In this document: one piece after another, positions 1 through 7,384 of the stretch
Layout of the letters: each line of letters starts with the position of its first letter
Numbering within the stretch: position 1 is the first letter of the stretch
Source of the DNA: Romboutsia_E sp900604535
Lineage (GTDB): Bacteria > Bacillota > Clostridia > Peptostreptococcales > Peptostreptococcaceae
Direction of reading: 5' to 3'
Length of the DNA stretch: 64,000 nt
Assembly (NCBI RefSeq): GCF_900604535.1
Contig: NZ_UWOT01000003.1
Coordinates: 1 to 64,000 of the forward strand
Notes under the pieces: model-generated
What the model saw: only the letters and a program-made list of their open reading frames with translations
Database searches by the model: none
What the model was told of the DNA's origin: nothing
Translations under genes and position numbers: made by a program

Positions 1-123
1 CTTCAAGATAAGATTTCCCACCGTAAGGGTAAGACCCCAGGAAGACTACCTGGTTGATAGGTCGAAGGTGTAAGTGCAGTAATGTATTTAGCTTATCGAT
101 ACTAATAGGTCGAGGACTTGACC
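1..123 (+). rRNA. rrl: 23S ribosomal RNA, 3' end (partial)
   Basis: This is the extreme 3' end of a 23S rRNA gene, cut by the window start. The text GCTTATCGATACTAATAGG followed by TCGAGGACTTGACC is the conserved 3' terminus of Firmicutes 23S rRNA. The end near 123 is set by analogy and may be off by a few bases. The spacer of about 80 bases to the 5S gene is AT-rich and contains no tRNA. Confidence 0.95.
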
Positions 124-205
124 AAAACTTAAATGATATATCATAAATGATATGCAGTTTTTAGAGTATTAACTCTAAAACTTAATATAAGTTAATCGAA
201 AGATT

Positions 206-323
<118 letters not shown>

Positions 324-390
324 AATCTTTTTTTGTGTAAAAATATAAATTATAAAATTATGCATTTCTATAATTTTATAAATAATCATA

Positions 391-431
391 AAAATAAAAG
401 TGTACTTATTAGTTACACTTTTATTTTTTTT
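391..431 (+). terminator. rRNA operon terminator
   Basis: A perfect 14-bp inverted repeat, AAAATAAAAGTGTA (391-404) and TACACTTTTATTTT (414-427), has a 9-base loop and runs into a T-tract. A second, all-AT inverted repeat (350-360 with 371-381) lies just upstream and may help. Both sit directly downstream of 5S, as expected for the end of an rrn operon. Confidence 0.85.
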
Positions 432-498
432 AAATAAAAAATCTACATCTGGAAAACTTAAAGATAAACACTTTTGTTTATTAAAAGGAGGTAAACTT

Positions 499-780
499 AT
501 GGATAATATGAGAGAAATGAGAAAAAAGCGTACAGATGGTAAGTATGATTTAACACTAGAAATAGGTGATACAGCTTATTTTGGAACATATGAAGATGTA
601 GATGTAAAATCAGGAGAAGATATAATTAGAAACTATTTAAGAAGTAATTCAGATGATGCTAATTTTGAAGATTTAAAGATAAACTACAATAAGAACAGAC
701 ATACTATTAGAGTTACTGCAGAATTAGATTATTATGATGGAGAACACAAAGATTATAGTAATAGAAGTAAACTAATGTAG
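499..780 (+). CDS. Small charged protein of unknown function (93 aa)
   Basis: I do not recognise a family. The ATG at 499 is preceded by the strong ribosome binding site AAAGGAGG; the reading frame stays open back to 400, but that stretch lies inside the rRNA terminator and is not expected to be translated. The product is hydrophilic, with a basic start (MREMRKKR), an acidic middle and many Asn, Asp and Tyr residues. It has no signal peptide or membrane segment. A likely beta-rich fold is inferred only from the alternating pattern around residues 15-35 and 60-75. It stands alone between the rRNA terminator and its own hairpin at 790-842. Codon use matches its neighbours. I regard it as a real gene because of the strong RBS and the flanking terminators. 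Confidence 0.75.
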   Translation: MDNMREMRKKRTDGKYDLTLEIGDTAYFGTYEDVDVKSGEDIIRNYLRSNSDDANFEDLKINYNKNRHTIRVTAELDYYDGEHKDYSNRSKLM

Positions 781-789
781 CATAAAATT

Positions 790-842
790 AAATGAGCGTA
801 ATTAAAAAATTTTATTAAGAAAATTTTAATTGCGCTTATTTA
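790..842 (+). terminator. Terminator after the 93-aa gene
   Basis: A long imperfect inverted repeat has arms at about 790-813 and 820-842, with AATGAGCG pairing to CGCTTATT across a wobble. It lies directly downstream of the stop codon at 780. The trailing T-tract is short, so efficiency is uncertain. Confidence 0.6.
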
Positions 843-886
843 ACATATTTAATTATTTTTTTAATAGATATTATTAGGAGGTGTTT

Positions 887-1315
887 ATGAACGGTATATT
901 AATAATTGGTCATGGGAATTTTGGGTCAGGTCTTAACAGCACTTTAGAAATTATAGCAGGAAAATTTGATTTTATTAAATATGGAGACTTTACATCTGAG
1001 AAATCTCCAGAAGAATTCAAATATGAGGTAAGATTAAAATTAAATGAATTAAAAGATAAAGATAAAATTTATATTTTTACTGATGTGGTTGGGGGTACTC
1101 CATTTAAAGTAGCATGTGAATTAAAATTAGAAGATAATAGAATCGAAGTTTTTTATGGAACGAATATGGCTATGATAATAGAAACTTGTATGAATACACA
1201 ATTTGAAATTGATATGGATAATGACTCAATTATCAAAATTGGCAACTCTAATATAAATTCATTTAAGCTTGTAAAAAAGGATAAAAATAAAGAATTCTCA
1301 GAAGAAGGGATATAG
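887..1315 (+). CDS. PTS mannose-family EIIA component (amino-sugar specific)
   Basis: Cytoplasmic EIIA of a mannose-family phosphotransferase system: it takes phosphate from HPr and passes it to EIIB. The start I7-G8-H9-G10 carries the phosphorylated His9, and DVVGGTPF near residue 68 is the family's active-site loop. At 142 aa it has the length of a free-standing IIA. The ATG at 887 sits five bases after AGGAGG (876-881), so the in-frame GTG at 881 overlaps the RBS and is not the start. It is the first gene of a six-gene operon with AgaS, a sugar-phosphate kinase and IIB, IIC and IID, which suggests an aminohexose, probably N-acetylgalactosamine or galactosamine. The sugar itself is inferred from context. 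Confidence 0.88.
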   Translation: MNGILIIGHGNFGSGLNSTLEIIAGKFDFIKYGDFTSEKSPEEFKYEVRLKLNELKDKDKIYIFTDVVGGTPFKVACELKLEDNRIEVFYGTNMAMIIETCMNTQFEIDMDNDSIIKIGNSNINSFKLVKKDKNKEFSEEGI

Positions 1316-1333
1316 AGTATAAGGGGGGATATC

Positions 1334-2509
1334 ATGTATCTAGGAATAGATATATCAGAATTAAAGGATAAAAAGGCATATCATACAGCAAAAGAAATAA
1401 GTCAGCAACCTGATGTTTGGGTTGAATCTATAAAAAACATGTCTAAAAAAAGCAATGAAATAAAACAATTCAAGGAAAATTTTTTAAAAGAAGATAATTT
1501 AAGAATAATTCTTACAGGAGCAGGAACATCAGCTTTTGCCGGTGAGATATGCGCACCATATTTAAGTGAATTTCTTCAAATGCCAGTTGAGGCAATAGCA
1601 ACAACGGATATAGTTGGAACTCCAGCTAAATATTTATACAAGAATAGACCAACAGTGTTAATATCTTTTGCAAGATCAGGAAACTCACCAGAAAGTGTGG
1701 CAGCTGTAGATCTTGTTAATAAATATGTAGATAATGTTTATCAAATTGTAATAACATGCAATAAAGATGGTCATTTAGCAAAAAATAGTATAAATGATGA
1801 TAAAAACTTAGTAATTCTAATGCCAGATGCTTGTAATGATGAAGGTTTTGCTATGACATCTAGTGTTACAACAATGATACTTAATTGTATAGGTATATTT
1901 AAAATTGAACATATAGACGCATATTTAAAGGATGTTATAAAGCTATCTACATCTGTTGATAACTTTATAGAAAAAAATATAAATCATATACTAGATTTAG
2001 CTAAAGAATATGTAGAACGTATAATTTACTTAGGATTAGGATCTTTAAAAGGGATGTCCAGAGAGTCAGCATTAAAATTACTAGAGTTGACTAGTGGTAT
2101 AGTTAATGCTAACTATGATACTCCACTTGGGTTTAGACATGGACCTAAATCAGTAGTTAATGATAAAACAATTACAATATTCTACTTATCAAATAATCCT
2201 TATAGTAGGCTATATGATGTAGATTTAATAAACGAAATGTCTAAGCAAAGAAAGAAAGATAAAATTTTATTAGTTGGATGTAATATAGATAATGATTTAA
2301 AAGAGTTAGTAAATGATTTTGTAGAAATAGAAGACTTATGCTTTAGTGAAGATAATGAAGTATTTTTAGCATTACAACAGTTAATATTTGGTCAAATATT
2401 TTCATTTTATAAATCTTTAGTATTAGGTATTACACCAGATAATCCATGTCCAACAGGTGAAGTTAATAAGGTAGTAAAAGGTGTTATAATACATGAATGT
2501 TGTATGTAA
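1334..2509 (+). CDS. agaS: AgaS-family SIS-domain sugar isomerase/deaminase
   Basis: A 391-residue protein with two SIS (sugar isomerase) domains, the architecture of AgaS. AgaS converts galactosamine-6-phosphate to tagatose-6-phosphate with release of ammonia. The phosphosugar-binding loop is visible as GAGTSAFAGE at about residues 62-71 and the serine-rich loop FARSGNSPES near 115-125. The second SIS domain begins around residue 225 (YLGLGSLKGMSRESALK), and GFRHGPKS fits the family's catalytic region. Its RBS is AAGGGGGGAT, 18 bases after the IIA stop. Position between PTS IIA and a LacC-like kinase matches GalNAc operons. A GlmS-like isomerase acting on another aminosugar phosphate is possible but less likely. 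Confidence 0.85.
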   Translation: MYLGIDISELKDKKAYHTAKEISQQPDVWVESIKNMSKKSNEIKQFKENFLKEDNLRIILTGAGTSAFAGEICAPYLSEFLQMPVEAIATTDIVGTPAKYLYKNRPTVLISFARSGNSPESVAAVDLVNKYVDNVYQIVITCNKDGHLAKNSINDDKNLVILMPDACNDEGFAMTSSVTTMILNCIGIFKIEHIDAYLKDVIKLSTSVDNFIEKNINHILDLAKEYVERIIYLGLGSLKGMSRESALKLLELTSGIVNANYDTPLGFRHGPKSVVNDKTITIFYLSNNPYSRLYDVDLINEMSKQRKKDKILLVGCNIDNDLKELVNDFVEIEDLCFSEDNEVFLALQQLIFGQIFSFYKSLVLGITPDNPCPTGEVNKVVKGVIIHECCM

Positions 2510-2522
2510 GAGGTTTTAGGTT

Positions 2523-3473
2523 ATGGAAAATAATAAAGGAGAGTTAATAACAATTGTAACTCTTAATCCTTCCATAGATAGAATGTATTTTTTAGATAAA
2601 CTAAACTTAGGAGAAGTACAAAGAGCTAAGTCTGTAAGTATAACAGCTGGAGGTAAAGGATTAAATGTTGCTAAAGTTTGTAATTTATTAGGACATAGCC
2701 CAAGATGCATAGGTTTTTTAGGTGGATATAATGGTAAATTTATCGAAGGTGAATTAAAAAAGGAAAATATACAATCAAATTTTACTTATATTAAAGATGA
2801 AACAAGGATTTGTTTAAATTTAATAGATAAGAGTGGAATTAGTACAGAAATTTTAGAAAAAGGTCCAACCATAGATGAAGAGAGTATAGAAGTATTTAAG
2901 AGAACTTTGTTAGAGTCATTAAATAATACAAAAATATTAGTAGTATCAGGAAGTATACCTAAGGGAATTGATAGTAATTTTTATAAAGAAATAGGTCAAA
3001 TATGCGAATCAAAAAGTATTACATATATATTAGATGCGAGTGGTGATTTTTTAGAATTAGCACTAAGTTCACATCCATTCTTAATCAAACCCAATAAAGA
3101 TGAACTTGAATATTTAACTAATATCAAAATCGAAACTAAGAAAGACGCAATAAATGCAGCTAATAAATTAATAAGTAAAGGTGCTAATAATATAGCTGTA
3201 TCTCTTGGTAAAGATGGAATGCTATTTATTAATAAAGAAATAGTTTTAGATGTAGATATACCTAAAATTAAGGCAATCAATCCAGTTGGAAGTGGTGATG
3301 CCAGTATAGCTGGATTTGCATATGGATTATTAAATGATTATTCAATTGAAGATACTATTAAATTAGCAAATGCTTGTGGCATGAGTAATGCTACAAAAGT
3401 GAAAACAGGAGATATCGATATAAGCCAAGTAAAAGAATTTTTTAAAATGATTAATATAAAAACTATAGTTTAA
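2523..3473 (+). CDS. lacC: PfkB-family kinase, likely tagatose-6-phosphate kinase (LacC type)
   Basis: A ribokinase/PfkB-family sugar-phosphate kinase of the 1-phosphofructokinase/LacC subgroup (316 aa). It has the N-terminal signature GGKGLNVAK near residue 43 and the C-terminal NPVGSGDA motif with the catalytic Asp near residue 259. It would phosphorylate tagatose-6-phosphate, the AgaS product, to tagatose-1,6-bisphosphate. Fructose-1-phosphate kinase has the same fold and cannot be excluded by sequence alone; the assignment rests on the neighbours. No tagatose-bisphosphate aldolase lies in the window, so the last step must be encoded elsewhere or be done by a general aldolase. It starts 13 bases after agaS with a weak RBS, consistent with translational coupling. 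Confidence 0.78.
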   Translation: MENNKGELITIVTLNPSIDRMYFLDKLNLGEVQRAKSVSITAGGKGLNVAKVCNLLGHSPRCIGFLGGYNGKFIEGELKKENIQSNFTYIKDETRICLNLIDKSGISTEILEKGPTIDEESIEVFKRTLLESLNNTKILVVSGSIPKGIDSNFYKEIGQICESKSITYILDASGDFLELALSSHPFLIKPNKDELEYLTNIKIETKKDAINAANKLISKGANNIAVSLGKDGMLFINKEIVLDVDIPKIKAINPVGSGDASIAGFAYGLLNDYSIEDTIKLANACGMSNATKVKTGDIDISQVKEFFKMINIKTIV

Positions 3474-3495
3474 AGATTAAAAGGGGGAGTTTTTA

Positions 3496-3972
3496 ATGCC
3501 AAATATAGTATTAACAAGAATTGATAATAGATTAATCCATGGTCAAGTTGCAACAATGTGGACTGCAAGCGTTGGAGCAAACTTACTTTTAGTTGCTAAT
3601 GATGAAGTTTCGCAAAATGAATTTAGACAAAATTTAATGGATATGGCAGCACCAGCTGCGGTACAAACTAGATATTTCTCAATAGAAAAAACTATAAAAA
3701 TAATACACAAAGCTAGTGCTTCACAAATGATAGCTATAATATGCGAAACACCTCAAGATGTTTTAAAGTTAGTTGAAGGTGGAGTTCCTATAAAAAAAGT
3801 TAATATAGGAAATATGCATATGGCAGAAGGTAAACATCAGATATCAAAAGCTGTTTGTGTGGATCAAAGTGACGTAGATACATTTAAGAAGTTAAAAGAA
3901 CTAGGAGTAGAGTTAGAAATACGTCGTGTTCCATCAGAATCAGCAGAAGATATAAATAAATTATTTGAATAG
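3496..3972 (+). CDS. PTS mannose-family EIIB component
   Basis: Cytoplasmic EIIB of the mannose/fructose/sorbose PTS family (158 aa), which transfers phosphate from EIIA to the sugar being imported by IIC and IID. The phosphorylated histidine is His15 in RIDNRLIHGQV, the family signature. Length is standard. The start has a strong RBS, AAAGGGGGAG. It lies inside the aga-type operon just before IIC and is closest in context to AgaV/AgaB. The transported sugar is inferred as GalNAc or galactosamine. Confidence 0.9.
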   Translation: MPNIVLTRIDNRLIHGQVATMWTASVGANLLLVANDEVSQNEFRQNLMDMAAPAAVQTRYFSIEKTIKIIHKASASQMIAIICETPQDVLKLVEGGVPIKKVNIGNMHMAEGKHQISKAVCVDQSDVDTFKKLKELGVELEIRRVPSESAEDINKLFE

Positions 3973-3983
3973 GGGGGAATATC

Positions 3984-4754
3984 ATGGATTTAAGTTTTGG
4001 TCAAATAATACTAATACTTATTGTAACAATGATAGCAGCTATTGACCAGTTTAGTTTTTTAGAGTCTATATATAGACCTATAGTTATTGGTCCAATAGTA
4101 GGGGCTATTATGGGGGATTTACAAACTGGACTTATGATAGGTGCATCATATGAACTTATGATGATAGGCGCAATGCCAGTTGGAGGTGCACAGCCACCTA
4201 ATGCTGTTATAGGTGGAATAATGGCGACAGTATTTGGTATAAGCTTAAAATTAGATGTTGCAGCTGCTTTACCACTTGCAATACCATTTGCACTGTTAGG
4301 TCAATATGCAGTAACAGCTTTATTTACGGTAGTATCTCCATTAATGGTTAAAGCTGATAAATATGCAGAAGAAGCAAATCCATCAGGAATAGTAAAATTA
4401 AATTATTTAACAATGGGATTATTAGCAGTATTATTTGCTTTAATAGTTTTAGCTGGATTATTAGCAGGAAGTGCAATAGGTCAACAATTAACAAATAGTG
4501 TACCAACTTGGGTATTTACAGGATTGTCTGCAGCAGGTAAGATGATGCCAGCATTAGGATTTGGAATGCTACTAAGAGTTATGTATAGTAAGCAACTTGC
4601 AATGTTTATCTTTGTGGGATTTGTACTTGTTGCATATATGAACTTACCATTATTAGCAGTAGCATTTATAGGTGTAGCAGTAGCTGTTTATGATTTCCAA
4701 ATAAATGTAAAAAATATGCCAAGTAAAAAGGAGGCTGATACTGATGGCATCTAA
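3984..4754 (+). CDS. PTS mannose-family EIIC membrane component
   Basis: Integral membrane EIIC (256 aa) that, with IID, forms the sugar channel. Several hydrophobic segments are evident (about residues 5-25, 30-50, 65-125, 145-165, 175-200 and 210-235). The conserved loop with PVGGAQPPNAVIGG near 67-80 is characteristic. It follows IIB by 11 bases with RBS AGGGGGGAA, and its last 11 bases overlap the start of IID, which implies coupled translation of the two membrane subunits. Confidence 0.9.
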   Translation: MDLSFGQIILILIVTMIAAIDQFSFLESIYRPIVIGPIVGAIMGDLQTGLMIGASYELMMIGAMPVGGAQPPNAVIGGIMATVFGISLKLDVAAALPLAIPFALLGQYAVTALFTVVSPLMVKADKYAEEANPSGIVKLNYLTMGLLAVLFALIVLAGLLAGSAIGQQLTNSVPTWVFTGLSAAGKMMPALGFGMLLRVMYSKQLAMFIFVGFVLVAYMNLPLLAVAFIGVAVAVYDFQINVKNMPSKKEADTDGI

Positions 4755-5565
4755 TACAAAAAGCTATTATGTAGATCAACAAGAAGCTCCAAAGTTAAGT
4801 AAAAAAATACTTAATAAAATGGTATGGAGATCATTATTTTTACAAGCATCATTTAACTATGAAAGAATGCAATCTTGTGGATGGTTATATGGAATACTAC
4901 CAGGATTACAAGAAATCCATAAAAATAAAGAAGATTTATCAACTTCAATGACTCATAATCTAGAATTTTTTAATACTCATCCATTTTTAGTAACTTTTGT
5001 AATGGGAATAGTTTTATCATTAGAACAAAGAAAAGCTGATGTACAAACAATAAGATCAATAAGAGTTGCAGCAATGGGACCTTTAGGAGGAATTGGTGAT
5101 GCTATATTCTGGTTTACATTAACTCCAATAGCTGCAGGTATTGGTGCTAACTTAGCACTCCAAGGTAGTATTTTAGGTCCAATAGTTTTCTTATTATTAT
5201 TTAATGTAGTCCAATTTGGTTTAAGATATTGGTTGATGCATTGGTCTTATAAGGTTGGTATGGATGGTATACAAACTATGACTAAATATGCAAAACAATT
5301 TACACATTCTGCAACAATACTTGGTTTAATAGTAGTTGGCGCTTTAATCGCTTCTTATGTTGGGTTTGATATAGTATTACAAATACCAATAGGTGAAACA
5401 AATGTTGTTATACAAGAAGTATTAGATGGAATAATGCCAAAATTAATACCATTATTATTAACATTTGGAATGTATGGATTAGTTAAGAAAAATGTAAGTC
5501 CATTAATAAATATATGTATATTAGTAGTTATAGGTTTATTAGGGGCTTTAGTAGGTTTATTCTAA
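4744..5565 (+). CDS. PTS mannose-family EIID membrane component
   Basis: EIID subunit (273 aa) that completes the mannose-type permease. A hydrophilic N-terminal part (residues 1-80, including SFNYERMQSCGWLYG) is followed by the conserved loop MGPLGGIGDAIFW at about 115-127 and C-terminal membrane segments. The start codon overlaps the IIC gene; the RBS AAAAGGAGG lies within IIC. It is the last gene of the operon, which ends at the strong hairpin beginning at 5573. The operon carries no regulator, so control must come from elsewhere. Confidence 0.9.
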   Translation: MASNTKSYYVDQQEAPKLSKKILNKMVWRSLFLQASFNYERMQSCGWLYGILPGLQEIHKNKEDLSTSMTHNLEFFNTHPFLVTFVMGIVLSLEQRKADVQTIRSIRVAAMGPLGGIGDAIFWFTLTPIAAGIGANLALQGSILGPIVFLLLFNVVQFGLRYWLMHWSYKVGMDGIQTMTKYAKQFTHSATILGLIVVGALIASYVGFDIVLQIPIGETNVVIQEVLDGIMPKLIPLLLTFGMYGLVKKNVSPLINICILVVIGLLGALVGLF

Positions 5566-5572
5566 AGTAAAT

Positions 5573-5610
5573 AAAAAATCTAGTCATTTAGATAATGACT
5601 AGATTTTTTT
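5573..5610. terminator. Bidirectional terminator between PTS operon and deacetylase
   Basis: A perfect 16-bp inverted repeat (AAAAAATCTAGTCATT at 5573-5588, complement at 5594-5609, loop TAGAT) is flanked by A- and T-runs. It can terminate both the forward PTS operon and the convergent minus-strand deacetylase gene that ends at 5614. Confidence 0.93.
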
Positions 5611-5613
5611 TAT

Positions 5614-6714
5614 TTATTTCTCAAATGATACTTTACCGCGACAGATAGTTTTTATTATATTATACTCATTATCTAAAATAACAATATCTGCATCCTTACC
5701 TATATCCAAACTACCTTTTCTAGTTAATAATCCTAATTGTTTAGCAGGATTTGTACTTGCCATAGTAATTGCATCTTCTAATGAACAACCAGAAAATTCC
5801 ATAACATTATGGATACTATTTATCATTGTGTTAACACTTCCAGCTAGAGATCCAGTTTCTAGTCGAACCTGATTACCGCATTTAACTACTTTTTGACCAC
5901 CTAACTCAGATGGTCCATCAGGCAATCCTTTAGCCCTCATAGCATCTGTTATCAGAGTAACATTATTAGGTCCTTTAATTTTAATTATAGACTTTATAGT
6001 ATTAGGATGAAGATGTACGCCATCAACAATGATTTCTGTATTTAGCTCATCAAAAGTAAATCCAGCTGTTACTACACCTGGATTTCTATGGTGATGAGGA
6101 CTTTGACCATTATGGAAGTGAGTTACACTATTAAGACCAAAAGAAATAGCTTTCTCAACATCCTCAAAGGTAGCAGAACTATGTCCAACAGATGGAATTA
6201 TATTATTTTCAGATAAATACTTAGTAAATTCAAAGTTATCATCTAATTCAGGAGCATAAGTGACTTTTTTTATTTTTTTATTAGACTCATTTTCAAATAT
6301 TTTAAATGAATCTATAGTAGGTTTCAAAATAAAGTTTTCTGGCTGAGCCCCTTTAAATTTAGGACTTATAAATGGGCCTTCTAAGTGTATTCCGAGTATT
6401 TCTGGTTGGCCTATTATATTATTATTATCTATATACTCTGAGATATTATTTAATGATTTATTTATATTTGATACTTTTTGAGTCATAGTGGTTGGTAAAA
6501 ATGATGTGACACCTTCTTTTGATAAAGTTTTTACTATTGTATCAAGTGTTTCTAAACTAGCATCCATAGCATCAGCACCATGAGATCCATGTATATGTAC
6601 ATCGATAAAACCTGGTACTGCAAAATATCCTTTAGGAATGTGAATCTTATCTCCATGATCAGAAATTTTACCATTATCAATAAAGATATTAGTATTTGTT
6701 AAAACTTTTATCAC
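5614..6714 (-). CDS. nagA: N-acetylglucosamine/N-acetylgalactosamine-6-phosphate deacetylase
   Basis: Amidohydrolase-superfamily deacetylase (366 aa) that removes acetate from an N-acetylhexosamine-6-phosphate. Visible motifs are PGFIDVHIHG near residues 34-43, HLEGPFISPKFKGAQ near 129-143 (metal ligand Glu), the histidine in VGHSSAT, THFHNGQSPHHH, and ITDAMRAKG with the catalytic Asp. It starts at GTG 6714 with AGGGAGG eight bases upstream. The THFHNGQ and HGSHGAD forms differ slightly from the textbook NagA motifs. Facing an AgaS-type PTS operon, it may act as AgaA and supply galactosamine-6-phosphate to AgaS; sequence alone does not separate NagA from AgaA. No NagB deaminase is adjacent, which mildly favours the GalNAc route. 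Confidence 0.88.
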   Translation of the reverse strand: MIKVLTNTNIFIDNGKISDHGDKIHIPKGYFAVPGFIDVHIHGSHGADAMDASLETLDTIVKTLSKEGVTSFLPTTMTQKVSNINKSLNNISEYIDNNNIIGQPEILGIHLEGPFISPKFKGAQPENFILKPTIDSFKIFENESNKKIKKVTYAPELDDNFEFTKYLSENNIIPSVGHSSATFEDVEKAISFGLNSVTHFHNGQSPHHHRNPGVVTAGFTFDELNTEIIVDGVHLHPNTIKSIIKIKGPNNVTLITDAMRAKGLPDGPSELGGQKVVKCGNQVRLETGSLAGSVNTMINSIHNVMEFSGCSLEDAITMASTNPAKQLGLLTRKGSLDIGKDADIVILDNEYNIIKTICRGKVSFEK

Positions 6715-6735
6715 TAAATTATCCTCCCTTTAATA

Positions 6736-7050
6736 TTATTTTTTTGCAGTTTTATAGCTGAATTTATAAATTATAAAAGCAACAACACACGCTAAAGAAA
6801 TTTTTATACAAGCTATAAATAAGAAAAGACGAATTAATGATATAATATTTAATTCATTAAATATTATATATAGAATAACTAAAGAAGAAGATAGGATTTC
6901 AATTATAGAAACAAACTTAAGAGAAAGAGTTTCTATTCTTATTAAGTTTTCTTCTTTTTGTGTTATTCTTGGTGAAATAATTCTTCTAACATATGTGAAA
7001 ATATTAAAAGTTAAAAATAGAATTAAAACTATTTTTATAGCTAGCATCAT
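6736..7050 (-). CDS. Small membrane protein of unknown function (104 aa)
   Basis: I do not recognise a family. The protein has an N-terminal hydrophobic segment (about residues 3-20), a charged stretch with RRIISPRITQKEE, and two further hydrophobic segments (about 50-68 and 72-95), ending in a basic tail (YKTAKK). It starts at the first of two consecutive ATG codons after a strong GGGGGGAA RBS. It lies 21 bases upstream of nagA on the same strand and may be co-transcribed with it. A role in amino-sugar metabolism is only guilt by association. Confidence 0.7.
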   Translation of the reverse strand: MMLAIKIVLILFLTFNIFTYVRRIISPRITQKEENLIRIETLSLKFVSIIEILSSSLVILYIIFNELNIISLIRLFLFIACIKISLACVVAFIIYKFSYKTAKK

Positions 7051-7153
7051 AGTAGATTCCCCCCTTTTTTATATTTTCTCTTAATTAAATTATAGTGTAT
7101 TTTATTATAAATTTAATGAAATTAAAAAATAAATGTATAAAGATTTTTATGGA

Positions 7154-7183
7154 CGGACATAATAAAAATGTAAAACTTAATAA
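7154..7183 (+). promoter_or_regulatory. Weak candidate promoter for the C-rich small RNA
   Basis: CGGACA (7154-7159) and TAATAA (7178-7183), 18 bases apart, resemble a sigma-A promoter with four of six -35 matches and would start transcription near 7190. The match is weak in an AT-rich background and is offered only because an orphan terminator lies just downstream. Confidence 0.3.
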
Positions 7184-7189
7184 ATAAAA

Positions 7190-7248
7190 ATTACTCAATC
7201 TCCCCCATTTTAAAAGATCTCTATCCCCCATAGAGATCTTTATTTTTT
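7190..7248 (+). ncRNA. Candidate C-rich small regulatory RNA
   Basis: The 334-base gap between the minus-strand gene starting at 7050 and uvrB holds an unexplained, terminator-like element on the plus strand. A 12-bp perfect stem (AAAGATCTCTAT at 7213-7224, complement at 7230-7241) has the loop CCCCC and is followed by a T-rich run (7241-7249). Just upstream is unpaired ATCTCCCCCA (7198-7207). No plus-strand gene precedes it, so it would end a short transcript of about 60 bases. Its two CCCCC motifs are complementary to the GGGGG-type ribosome binding sites common in this genome. An alternative is a terminator for antisense read-through. No open reading frame of note is present. Confidence 0.45.
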
Positions 7249-7249
7249 T
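7213..7249 (+). terminator. Orphan intrinsic terminator upstream of uvrB
   Basis: A 12-bp perfect stem with a CCCCC loop is followed by TATTTTTTT. It lies upstream of the uvrB promoter and behind no annotated plus-strand gene, so it most likely terminates the short transcript proposed at 7190-7248. Confidence 0.75.
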
Positions 7250-7338
7250 GTAATTTATGTATGCAATTAAATATGAATTAATTGGGTAAAATATGTAAAA
7301 AAAGTTATTTTAATTAATAGATAATATTTATATTATGA

Positions 7339-7368
7339 TATAATTATACTTATTAGGAACGAATGTTC
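7339..7368 (+). promoter_or_regulatory. uvrB -10 element and LexA (SOS) operator
   Basis: GAACGAATGTTC (7357-7368) is a perfect match to the Gram-positive LexA box GAAC-N4-GTTC. It lies 13 bases after a consensus -10 hexamer TATAAT (7339-7344) and ends 16 bases before the uvrB start. A bound repressor would cover the start of transcription, so uvrBA is expected to be derepressed by DNA damage. The -35 region is weak. Confidence 0.88.
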
Positions 7369-7384
7369 GGAAAGGAGTGATATT

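Noticed and set aside
400..498. N-terminal extension of the 93-aa protein from 400
   Set aside because: The extension lies in the rRNA terminator, has no RBS, and the ATG at 499 has an excellent one.
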